Shown here: piece by piece, positions 43,806 through 54,319 of the stretch | Numbering within the stretch: the first letter of the stretch is position 1 | Layout: every line of letters starts with the position of its first letter | Source: Enoplolaimus lenunculus | Taxonomy: Eukaryota; Nematoda; Enoplea; Enoplida; Thoracostomopsidae | DNA: 64,000 bases | Reading direction: 5' to 3' | Assembly: GCA_030248215.1 (NCBI GenBank) | Contig: JASANG010000540.1 | Location: 264,971 to 328,970 of the forward strand | The notes under the pieces: generated by a model | Seen by the model: the letters and a program-made list of their open reading frames with translations, nothing else | Databases searched by the model: none | What the model was told of the DNA's origin: nothing | Position numbers and translations under genes: made by a program

Positions 43806-44470
43806 CAGGGTGCAACCGGAATTCCGGTTCCGGTAGGGAAATCCGGTATTTTTCACTATCAGGTTTCGGGAAGAAATCCGGTATTTATTCACCGGAATTT
43901 TCAGGTATTTTCGGTATTGAAAATTTTTTCACATTGGAAATTTAAGAAAAATTGGCATATTATTCGAACTTATATATTTATCTAAAACTATCCGAGCGTG
44001 TATTGCCAAAATTTGCACTGTGCCACACTCCATAATTTATCATATGTTTCAACCTACACTGTAAATTCCAATGAGTTGATTAATCAATTCAACTAGCGAG
44101 TTGGTTATTTCTGAGTTAATAACAGTAAACTTTAACTCACTTTGAGTTGAGTTGATTATCACTCTGAGTGAGTGACTCTGGTATGGTGATTTGGGTTTAA
44201 TTCAGAGTGGAATTGACAGTCAACTCAAAATTCTGAGTTCTGATAGTCCTAACTCAGACTGAGTGATTCAACTCATTCTGAGTTAAAATTAACTCACTGA
44301 AATTTACAGTGTACTGCATTTGTTTCAGGATTTTCGCATTCTAAATGGTGTGTTTACAACATTAAAAGCGATGGAATAGCGCTTAAAAAATTAATTTTTC
44401 GGCAACAAATATTTTTTATTTTCCAGTTTCGACTCCGGTTCCGGTATTTTATAATTCCGGTTGCACTTTG
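43806..44470. mobile_element. hAT-like MITE, CAGGGTGCAACCGG, with nested MITE
   Basis: CAGGGTGCAACCGGAATTCC and AATTCCGGTTGCACTTTG; flanks ATCGCTGT/ATCACTGT (7 of 8). A TA-flanked MITE is inserted at 44057-44311. Confidence 0.85.
44057..44311. mobile_element. TA-flanked MITE nested in the hAT-like element
   Basis: CACTGTAAATTCCAATGAGT and GAAATTTACAGTG, with TA on both sides. This is the cleanest copy of the CACTGTAAATTCC family. Confidence 0.9.
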
Positions 44471-44955
44471 ATCACTGTGTATCTATCTAAAGATGTGAAG
44501 TAAATTATGAAACTATAATAATACAATTGTTTACTAAATAGGAAACAGAGACGTAAACACGATTTCATTTTGGAAAATACATCATGTAACTGTTTTTTTG
44601 GATGCGAGCATATAAACCAACAAAGTTTTAAGCTTTAAAAGTGCTTTAATGTAGTTATTAATACAGAAATTTTGGAATAAAAGATACATCCCCCTCTCAC
44701 ACTTGTGTACGCCCCTTGACAACAAAAAATTAATGTTTCAAAAAAGATGGCTTAACGATATTATTAAGCTGAGGATAAGGAATGGGTGTCGTTTTCAAAT
44801 ATATATCCGGTGGCAGAAATCTTCAAACCTAACTTTTTTGATTTGAAAATAAACCACTGACGATTGGAATGCCCCCTTAGAGGTGCTCAGCTGTATCGAA
44901 AGGTTCATGACTTCGTGTCACCACCCCACCTCCACGCTTAGTGGTTAAAAATAAC

Positions 44956-45102
44956 GGTCAATGTAAAGAACAGGAGCGGAACAGCATTAAAACCATATTC
45001 CTAAGCCTAAGCCTAAGCCGAGTGAAAAACTAGTCTAAAGCTGAAGCTTACTCTATTGAAGTCGCACAGAAAATCGTTCCGCCCCTGATCTTTACATGGG
45101 CA
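44956..45102 (+). mobile_element. Telomere-motif MITE with perfect 8-bp duplication
   Basis: GGTCAATGTAAAGAACAGGA, CCTAAGCCTAAGCC, and the right end CCGCCCCTGATCTTTACATG. AAAATAAC is repeated at 44948-44955 and 45103-45110. Confidence 0.9.
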
Positions 45103-45486
45103 AAAATAACGGTTGCTGTTTCCGGCTTCAAAATTTACATAATTTAAAACGGTATCGGATCCAATGATTTCTATGTCGGTGCAATATGTAACAGTGAAAA
45201 AAGTTCGCAAGCGAAGTGAGCAAGAAGCCAAACGCAATATTTTGTACTAAATACATGGTTAACAACGATTGTCGTGTACGCCGACAAAACGTGAACGACA
45301 TATGACATTGGCTAACAAATACTGCTCTCAAGTCAACATCGTATACAAATAACCATATGTGAAACGATACCACTGAATATTTCTGCGAATATCGTATGAC
45401 ATTCCAAAATTGTAACAAATATAAACATGAACAAAATGTTACACGCTATTGTAATAAGGACAAAACATGTTCCAGACTGCCTCAGT

Positions 45487-45810
45487 TATAAAACATGAAC
45501 CTCCCTTAGATTGTAATACAAAATTTTGGTTTTAATTTCTGTTGCTGACGTCTGTATTCAAACGCTTTCTTCACAACTAATTGAACTTCTTTTCGTTTGA
45601 ACTCTCTTATGCGTGGATCGTTTGAAGGTTCCAATACTTCTACGTCGATTATAAAACGTGAACCTCGATAGATCATAATACAAAATTTTGGTTTTGATTT
45701 CTGTTGCTGACGTCTGTATTCAAACGCTTTCTTCACAACTAATTGAACTTCTTTTCGTTTGAACTCTCTTATGCGTGGATCGTTTGAAGGTTCCAATACT
45801 TCTACGTCGA
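45487..45810 (-). repeat. 162-bp tandem duplication at the 3' end of the channel gene
   Basis: 45487-45648 and 45649-45810 are close to identical. The length is 54 codons. One minus-strand frame stays open through both units (45796-45506) and encodes EPSNDPRIREFKRKEVQLVV followed by KKAFEYRRQQQK twice. That is not the frame of the channel's membrane helix. Confidence 0.9.
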
Positions 45811-48800
45811 ATACTTTTGCTAGTTTGTATTAATGCGGTTCGTTGCCGTCCCATGTAGTGAATGCACGGGCAACAAATGAACGTTAATAGTTGGAATATT
45901 GAAATGACACTTGCGCCACACCATAATCCGGTTTGACCTGAAACAAAAAATTTAGTTCTAAAAGAGCTGGAGGTCCAAAATTTGTACATATCGAAAATAT
46001 GTGTAAACTGATGTAAAAGTATTCAAATTATAATATTGCTAAAATGACCGATACGCATTTGGGCGTGTTAGTATTTATGACTTCATGAGCACGGGCACTG
46101 TAGCCAATGGGGGACAAGGGGGCTCAGCAGCCCCTGGAAAAATTTTAGCCCCTAGTAAATTGTCAACCTTCCATGTAGGTTTATTGAGAACTCTTGTTAG
46201 GCTTAGACAAATACTTATAGTACTCCAACGGACACTCTCGGTAGCTTAGAACAAAAACGAAAATAAAATTTTCTCTCGTTTTTACCTCCAATCGAGCTAA
46301 TCAATCCGTCAAAATTCATTGTTTGAACATTTTCGAGCAAAGGATACGAAAAACTTGAAAACTGCAGTGTCATCTAAAACGCAAATTAGGATGGTTGGCT
46401 TAAATTTGTGCAGAAACATTTTGCAACAATTTCTACCATTTTGATTTGAGGTTTAAATTTGGCATTCGGCTCATGTTTACGCTTACGCTTAGCCTTACAC
46501 TCCTTGCTGTCTTGGTGTCGCTTAGGCTGACGCTTGATTCACTGTTAATATATACACATATACATATACATATATATATAAAATTTAATTTCTTTCAAAC
46601 CAAGTTTATTTTTTCTTAGAATTTTTTGAATTTGGTTTGAAAGAAATTTAATTTAAAAATATATATATATAAAGATAAGGGTTCAACCGGAATTCTTGTT
46701 CCGGCCGGTGTTTTTGTACCTCTTTCAATTTTGCTACTAAGTTGTTCCTGATGTGTTTCCGTAAAACTTAATGATGAAACAGCTGAAAATTCTCTTAAGC
46801 CATTTTTGGCAAGTTGTGTAAAAGTCCAACAGTAATTCGATGATGAGAATTATTTCGAATTCCGGTTTCCGTTCCTTTTCCGGCTCCAGCATAAAAATTA
46901 AATTCCTGTTCCTGTTCCGGCAAAATTTAGTTCCTATGGGATAGCTGATAAAGATATATAAATATATTATATATCTATATATGTGACCACAACACAGCGT
47001 TTGCGCTTACCGTTAGGATTGCAATAGAATTATTAATATAATTATGACTTGTATACGGACTACTGGAATAGTACAACATTGATGAAACTGCGTAAATCGA
47101 TTCAAAACCAGGCGGTCGACAGGTTGCAATACATTGTTTCAACTCAAGATTCACTGAAACGTTAAACGGAGTTGTTTACTTTCCCAACGAAAAAGGTGAG
47201 TTGCCACAGGTATTAATAAACAATAATGTGGGTTAAACTTTTGTCTTCTATCACATTTATCATGGCGGAACGTGAAAAAGTACCAACCGTGCCACCACCA
47301 GCATATCGCCGGGGTCCGCATGATAGAATAGGGTCGTTCCTACCAAATGCAGCATTCTCATTTATCTCAAATGTTCCACGAATACTGGGCCAATGTATAT
47401 GGAACAGGGCTGTGTAATAGTAGTATAAGCATATTCCTTTGAAAAATTGTTTCAGGTTGATGCCCACCACACCCTACCATAAAGGGTCGTTCCTATCAAA
47501 TACAGCATTCTCATTTATCTCAAATGTTCTACGAATACTGGGCCAATGTATATGGAACAGGGCTGTGTAATAGTAGTATAAGCATATTCCTTTGAAAAAT
47601 TGTTTCAGATTGCACAAACGACGTTATCATTCAGCCTAACAAATACGCTTACTTATTAACTTCAAAGTTTCGTTTCTATCACAATCGTTAATAGCATTTC
47701 TCAATGAGCACAACTTTTCCGCTTCATTTGCTTTGAGCAGTCGAGTTGCCGAGCACTGATTACAAATCCGACCTTTGACCCCGTCAACGCATTCAAACTC
47801 GCATGTACTGCGTGACTTAAACGTTGGAACGTGAGCCGATGACGAATTAGATCCTTTACGAACCGGTTGACCCACAGATTTAGCAGTACGAGACCGGGTA
47901 GTGCTCGTTTTCAAATGATCCAACTTGACAATTACTCGAGTATTCTGCGGCAAGAATACTTCACCAAAGGCGATCAATCCAACTTGCTCGTTTGATGGGT
48001 TCAGCGAGACCAGACCGAAACCTTAAATTAATAGTTTATTTTTTTAACTTTTTCCGGTTTTGTGGTCTTTTATTTTCAATATACCGCACGAAAACCAATA
48101 CGACCAGTAGCCATTATGAGCGGAGACTTCAGAAGCGGCATAAATGGATTTTAAATCATTTAAACAGAGGTTAAAAAATTTTCCATACGAACCAATTCTG
48201 ATGAAGGACAGGGGTGGGTTTCTTGTGTTACCCGACTAAAAGCTATTAAAATGTGTAGACAAAAATTGCAAAATGGTGGGATATCTCTAAGCTTGCCATC
48301 TTTGTTACGGATTTATTTAGAACCAATATACTGAGGGTTCAGATCTCAGATCGATTAAGACTCTTACTGGACACCTAAAGGGGAAACTTTAGTTTATACC
48401 ATGATGCAGTAACGCTTTTAGATGTGATTCTAAGTTGAACAGCGCAATATAGAATCCTTCATGGAAATTTTGTTGCGGATGCAACAAGGCTGGAGCACAC
48501 GGCATCTCAGGGGGGAACTAATTGGTTCAAGTGTTATGCGTTTTGCCAACTAACCTTGCACTTCATTGTTGAATAATCTGGTACGAGGTACATTGCTATC
48601 CCCAGGTCGCATGAATGCCGGGGTCGTGCCATAATCGATAACGAAGCTGATTGATGGAAGCTCAATGGTCTGGTACCGTGCCGGGTTCAAAAAGTACCGG
48701 TAGCAAACGCCGGACGCTGTTTGAATGCGTTCTGTGGCGCTCCTGATGCAATGCCGGCAAGAAATTGCTGTCAAATTGTCGTCAGAAACGCTCATTCGTT

Positions 48801-51800
48801 CGATTAAATCACCAAACGAATAGTTGAAATTTGTCATCGCCGAATTTATGATTTTCTTGAAAAATAAAATCTATTTAATAAAGCAAGAATGCACCACATA
48901 CGTATTTTGGGCAACTTACAAGCATTACTTTGTTTACAATCTTTTCTTTACAACAGAAATGTGATTGTTGTGTGAAAAGAAAATTTGCATACAGATTGTT
49001 GTGGGATCGCTAACTTTTGCGCATTGAACAAAGTCGACTGACTAGTTACACTTATAATAACAGTTTTTGCATAATTTTATTAATTGTAGTAGGCTATATT
49101 TTTTGCAGTCACACCACAAACGCAGACGAGCTAAAAGCCACAGTCTACTGTTTTGTAGTCTAACCACAACACAGGACGGCGCTAAACGTACCGAGGGTCG
49201 CTAGGCTATATTTTTTGCTTAGGTTTATTTTAGGCCCTTCCGTCCTGCGTCGTAGAGCATATACCGCGTCAATCAACGGACCTAAACCGCATCAAGGTGT
49301 CATGATTTATTCAAGGTTCACAAATTCGGAGCCTAAAAATCCACAGAACCTATAGTTGTACCACATGGACGCACTTATCAACAAGTAAGCATGTTAGACA
49401 TGTCTGTTCGCGTATATATGCAAGTATATTGCACTATATAGTATGCTTGCCGGCAGTATACGATCCACACAAATTGTCAACGATAATAAATATGGAGAGG
49501 CAGGATACTTGGAGTAGTCGCAGATCACTTGCATCGGAACCCTACGACCGCCAGTTCAAGCCACTGCTGTGTGCCCGGCTTTTCCAACAGCAAATTTCAG
49601 TGAGTTGATTTTAACTCAGAATGAGTTGAATCACTCAGTCTGAGTTAGGACTTTCAGAACTCAGAAAGTTGAGTTGATTCAATTCATTCTGAGTTAATTA
49701 ATCAACACACCCAGTGTCAACTCAACTCAGAGTGAGAATCAAATCAACTCAGAGTAAGTTAATGTTTAGTGATATTAATTCAGAAATAACCAACTCGCTA
49801 GCTGAATTGATTAAACAACTCATTGGAATTTACAGTGCACCTGCCCCTTTAAAAAAGACTTAACTCATTCGTTCGTCTGCTTACCAATGTGTTGTTGTCG
49901 ACAGTAAGCATTTGTTTGTTTTTGTTCGATATATCTTCAGTACGAGGAAAATCAAATAGCAACGAACTTGAGTATTCCACAGCTTTTTCTGTTAATCCAA
50001 ACTGTTTCGCTGCGTCCATATCGATCCAATGTGACGGACAGAGTACTGGCGCTGGATACGAGAGTTGCTCATTTGATATAATCGTTATTTTGGTCACAGT
50101 TTCGCCTGAAAGCAATTTTAACCCTTTTCCGCAACAGAGTATACGGCTTATGTAAAGATCAGGGTCGGAACGTTTTTCTGTGGGACTAGAAAAAAGTAAG
50201 CTTAAGCTTTAGACTATTTTTTGCTTGGCTTAGGCTTAGGCTTAGGCTTAGGAATATGCTCATTCTTACGCTTAGGTTTAGGCTTCAGGCTTAGGCTTAG
50301 GAATATGCTAATAATACTGTTCCGCCACTGCTGTTGGCCGAGTATACTATGGTGAGCAACTAAGTGCAAACTGTGCACGTGCAATACAGAATTCATAGTG
50401 TTTAATTGCAACGCGTATTTGCAAGACGTAGTGAACAGATAGTTTCCTCGCGTTTCAGCGTCAAGCGTTGCGTAGCAGGAATTTCAAATTGGTTGAGCTC
50501 TCACACTCTAACATAAAAACAATACCGCAGTATTTTGGTTCTTAAAATAAATTTCAAGTTGGCTTAGTTGTCACACTCCAACATAAAAACACTACCACAG
50601 GATTTTAGTTCTTGAAATTGTTTTAATATTAATACATTAATGTTTTTTACAACTTTAAAATGCCTGTGAGGTCGAAATTAAAATTTTTAAGTTGAGGTAT
50701 GCAAAAACTTCAGGCCCATGCAATGCTTCAAACGCGGAGCGTTTTTCGTGGCACTGATGTGGAGTGAGCTTAACCTTTAAACTAACTTTTTGCTTAGACT
50801 TAAAGCGATGTTGAAACTAGTATTTGGGATGCACAAAATTTTCTAAAGGGGTGTGTCCCACTTTTGGGCTACAGACCATGCCCGTAGCCAGCTCCCCTTG
50901 CTAGAAGCGCTAAAAATGTTTTTAGAGGGGCACAGAAGGCTTTTCGATGGGTTACAAGCAAACTTGAAAATTTTCTAGGGGTCCAAATGTTTCAGAAGAG
51001 GTTGAGCCCCCTAAGTACTCTCTCTTCGGATTCGCTACGGGGCCACTAATGATTATAGAACATTTTCAGCAACTGGCAAAAGATATTGGCCCCAGGGGTG
51101 AAGCGTTATTCCGTGAGACTGGAATAGAGCAAGCTAAAGCATTAAACTATTTTTTGCTCAGATTTATGCTTCTGGTTAAACATAGGCATAAGCTCATTTC
51201 TTACGCATTACGCTTAGGCTAAGGTAAAGGCTTATGCTTACGCATACGCTTAGACTTAGGCTTAGGAATATGCTCATACTGAGTTCCGTTCCAGTTCTAT
51301 ACATTAGTCGAGATACTGCGTTCCGCCCCTGTTCTATACATTATTCGAGATATTTTACAATTTAAAAGAAAAACTACAAAACGTACCTTTACAATAGCGT
51401 ACCGTAAGGTTGATAATTTCATAAAACGCAAATCCAAGACAAAGCAAACAAACAAATATCCACAATACTTTAATCGGACGACTTTTCGCTGCGTAAATTT
51501 CTCTGACACCGTGAACGTGGCTTTGAAACATGACGTCGCCGAAATATTTTGACACTTGATTGCGAATATTTTGTTCGACCCACATCTGAAAAATGACAAA
51601 AAAACATTAATACGTAAAATGTCCAATTTTTGGGTTTAAAAACAACCAATTTATCTCATGTTTACAGCTGTGATTTAGGGACCGTATCCTAAAATATGTG
51701 TACTACCTATCACCAGTCAGTTGGCCAATCAGTTGATGACTGGCGGTATATGTTCAGGGTAAAGTGTATGTAAAGCAAAAACATTACTATACATCTGCAG

Positions 51801-53316
51801 ATATACCGGTATAATAAGTTGTTGCAATGACCACGTGATGTAGTGGTAGCATTCTTGACTCTGTCCTCAACTTTGGGCAGAACTTCGAACAGGGGTCGTG
51901 CAGACCGTGTTGTTCCAACTGTGATAGGTCTTGTAGCTTTCGAACCAGTTATTTCTATGTTCGAAATTAAGCACAGGGTTTGCATTTGATTTGTTCTACT
52001 CCTGCGCCAATTTTGAGATCCGCAATAACATTTATTTCGTCTGCTTGAAAACGTATCGCTAACTGGTGATAGGTACTAATGCATTTGAGGGCCAATGTTA
52101 CTTATAGGGGCGTAACAGTAGATTAAGCATATTCCTAAGCCTAAGCCTAAGCCTAAGCGTTACAAAAATGTGTTCCTAAGCCTAAGCCGAAGCCTAAGCA
52201 AAAAAATATAATCTATAATCTAAACCTACTCTTTTATAGACCCACCAGATACCTGGACGCCCCTTAAAGTAACATGGGCCCATTTGAGAATATGAAACTA
52301 GGTAGTCGCTTAGAGGTAAACTCTTTAATAAAACTATCAAAAATAGTTTCAGAGTATATTTTTGGATAACTTTTGAAAACATGCGATTTCAAAGTTTTTT
52401 CTGTTCGAAAAAATTTAGACAATTTTTTAAAGCTTCGTTTATCTTCCAACAAACTTTTAAAAAGAATTTTAAGAAAGTATGGCAATGTGAACAGGGCCCG
52501 AACAGTCGCCCGCAGTATCCCCCACTTGGATGGCGGGCACGTTTAGTGGAACCTCGACCCCAATTAGTTTAAATAAAGACCGTTGTGGTTTGGAAATGCG
52601 TTTGGCTTCTTGCTCTCTTTGCTCGCAAATAGGATTTCACTATGCTACCACTGGCTTTATTTCGTTTAATCGCTTCGCTGACTTGGCTGGGCTTAACTTG
52701 GTTTGACTTAGAATAACCACGAGACTGCTAAATTCTGAAACATTTTCTCGCTCACTACCCTCGCCCGTCACCATTTTTACCTTAATGTATACGGGGGCGC
52801 GCGGCCAACCTCGACGGATCATCAGAAAAGCGTTGGGGACCCCAACTGTGAAGTTTTGGCGAGCACCCACACCTGTCTACCCCGGCACTGACAATAACTT
52901 CTGAGGGTGGCGATATACGTGTCGCGCGGTCCGTCGCCGAACGGTGCAGAACCTCAAAAAATTGTTTAAAAATTAATATTCTGTTCCATGCGGCAATAAC
53001 AGTGCGTTGTAGTACGGCGACGGACGACACCGGACGGTAACGAACGGCACCGGACGTTTATCAAAAGTATAGCGCAACCCGTTACTTTTTGTATTCCAAT
53101 GAACAAAAAATCGTTCAATTCTTTGCCGTGCCCGCTGAATTTGAATCGATCGGCCGCCTGTTGTGTGAGGCGTCCCAGGTTCTCAGCTGATTTCGCGTGC
53201 CGAAAACTTCCAGCTGTTGCCTGTGGCAAGTAATCATTGCTTGCGCTGCTTGCGATTGTTGTTTGCTGTGTCGGCGAGGTTGGCGACATATCGACCATAA
53301 CTGATTGATGCTTCAT
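45720..53316 (-). CDS. DEG/ENaC-type cation channel subunit, eight exons
   Basis: Minus-strand exons: 53316-53086, 51585-51387, 50105-49885, 48855-48555, 48021-47653, 47153-47011, 46373-46286 and 45937-45720. All phases agree, giving 589 residues. The N-terminus is Ser/Thr/Gln-rich. Then come the gating His-Gly motif (FQSHVHGVREI), helix 1 (VLWIFVCLLCLGFAFYEIIN), an ectodomain with YPAPVLCPS and GVCYRYF, a cysteine-rich region (CEFECVDGVKGRICNQC, CIATCRPPGFESIYAVSS), the pre-helix segment TMNFDGLISSIGGQTG, and helix 2 with the GAS selectivity triad (LWCGASVISIFQLLTFICC). These features define the family of sodium-conducting trimeric channels at the plasma membrane. The last exon may read past 45720: a one-base shift near 45820 leads into a better-looking frame (see the duplication at 45487-45810), so the tail is either shifted by mutation or by a sequence error. 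The subfamily cannot be assigned by eye. It is convergent with the LEV-9-like gene. Confidence 0.92.
46095..46200 (+). mobile_element. CCGTAGCCAG element, left part
   Basis: CTGTAGCCAATGGGGGACAA, GGGGCTCAGCAGCCCCTGG and TTTTAGCCCCTAGTAAATTG follow the family order. The right end is lost. It lies in the last channel intron. Confidence 0.6.
46677..46935. mobile_element. hAT-like MITE, decayed
   Basis: AGGGTTCAACCGGAATTCTT at the left and TTCCTGTTCCTGTTCCGGCA at the right. The right terminus is unclear. It lies in an intron of the channel gene. Confidence 0.55.
47328..47613. repeat. 154-bp tandem duplication carrying a telomere-motif MITE end
   Basis: Units at 47328-47481 and 47482-47613 begin AGGGTCGTTCCTA. 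Both contain GGGCCAATGTATATGGAACA and AGTAGTATAAGCATATTCCT, the left end of the MITE with no hexamer block. It lies between channel exons 47153 and 47653. Confidence 0.85.
49587..49837. mobile_element. TA-family MITE, CACTGTAAATTCC relative
   Basis: CAAATTTCAGTGAGTTGATT at the left (end worn) and CATTGGAATTTACAGTG at the right. It ends 48 bp from channel exon 49885. Confidence 0.75.
50146..50340 (-). mobile_element. Telomere-motif MITE, type B
   Basis: GCTTATGTAAAGATCAGGGT at the left, two TTAGGC blocks, GTTCCGCCACTGCTGTTGGC at the right; flanks AGTATACG/AGTATACT. It begins 41 bp upstream of channel exon 3. Confidence 0.9.
50880..51042 (-). mobile_element. CCGTAGCCAG element, inverse
   Basis: CCCGTAGCCAGCTCCCCTTG, GAAAATTTTCTAGGGGTCC and GGTTGAGCCCCCTAAG, ending GGATTCGCTACGGGG. 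Confidence 0.75.
51090..51345 (-). mobile_element. Telomere-motif MITE, type B with doubled right end
   Basis: GGGGTGAAGCGTTATTCCGT, TTAGGC-like hexamers on the plus strand, then two right-end copies: GTTCCGTTCCAGTTCTATAC and GTTCCGCCCCTGTTCTATAC. It ends 42 bp before channel exon 51387. Confidence 0.75.
51843..51905 (+). other. tRNA-like fragment
   Basis: ATGTAGTGGTAGCATTCTTG resembles a tRNA A-box region, and ACTTCGAAC lies at B-box distance. No acceptor stem pairing or shared SINE tail was seen. It may be an old SINE head. Confidence 0.25.
52090..52280 (+). mobile_element. Telomere-motif MITE, type C with perfect 8-bp duplication
   Basis: GGCCAATGTTACTTATAGGG and CCCCTTAAAGTAACATGGGC ends. 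CATTTGAG occurs at 52082-52089 and 52281-52288. Hexamer blocks CCTAAGCCTAAGCCTAAGC. It shows that type C shares the terminal GGCC(A/C)ATG and 8-bp duplication of types A and B. Confidence 0.95.
52905..53080. mobile_element. Foldback element touching the first 5' splice site of the channel gene
   Basis: GAGGGTGGCGATATACG pairs with AAGTATAGCGCAACCC. Arms carry ACGGACGACACCGGACGG-type units. On the minus strand the intron begins GTAAC (53085-53081), and the element starts with the very next base. Confidence 0.8.
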
Positions 53317-54150
53317 TGTGATTTTTTTGTTAATTTTTTTAACTTTAAATTAAAATCTGTTTCGACTTTAAGTCATTTCAACTAATAATTGAGATGAGTT
53401 GCAACGTTTTTGATTGGTTGCAACTTTTTGACGGTTGCAAGCTTCTTGTAATGCGTATACATTGTCATTATTTATATAATTAAAGCTAGAACGCCCCACA
53501 TACGTATTTTAGACACTGTTCCAGCTGTTTTCATATACGTATGAAAATTAATATACATTAAATTGCTACAATTGCGAATAGAACATTGTCCATATTTAGT
53601 TTATACATTGTTCGATAAGGAGATTTTTACCTGCGTTATGACATTTTTGGAGGGAAAATGTTGGCTTCGGTTGCAAATATTGCAACCAAGTTGACTAGTT
53701 TTTTAAAACTGACATAAATAACAAATGCAATATACGAACAATTGCATTTTGTTCTACAACATTCATGTATCTAAGTAGTACGCTGTTTTACCTTCGTATT
53801 AACGTTTCATAAATCACAGTATAAGCTGAAAGTATAAATTTGATTCAAACTCTACGTATATGGCTTGAAACTGGCGCTTTTGCCACAGTGCTCAAGGCAG
53901 TTATAACGAAAATAGCACTGGCTACTCCGAGGGGGTGACTACTACCCAAGCCAACGCCCCTCAACAGAGATCAAAACCAAATTTTTGCATATTACAGTTT
54001 AGTACGAAATTTACAGTTGCTTATCGCTCGCTTCGTTCACAAATTTCGAACTCCGTTACTCATCAGAAATTTACGGAACCGAAACTACCAGGTACCTTTG
54101 TACGATATTCGCGACACACCCATCTTCCTCGAATATTGCGGCCATTATTA
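53317..54150. other. Region upstream of the channel start codon
   Basis: Candidate promoter region for the minus-strand channel gene. No core promoter motif was assigned. 53918-54050 is a fragment of the TTCGCTCGC-type repeat. Confidence 0.4.
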
Positions 54151-54319
54151 GGGTAGCGCTATACTTTTGATGACGTCCAGCGCCGTCCGTCACTGTGCGG
54201 CATCGTACGTGAATTACTCACGTACGATACCGTGCGATGACGAACGGTGACACACGGCGCTGGACGATAACAGACGGCGCCATACTCAGGGAGCCGCCAC
54301 GACAAGTATAGCGCAACTC
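54151..54319. mobile_element. Foldback element, clearest copy
   Basis: GGGTAGCGCTATACTTTTGA pairs with AAGTATAGCGCAACTC. The centre GTACGTGAATTACTCACGTA is a near-perfect hairpin tip. No coding capacity. Confidence 0.9.
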
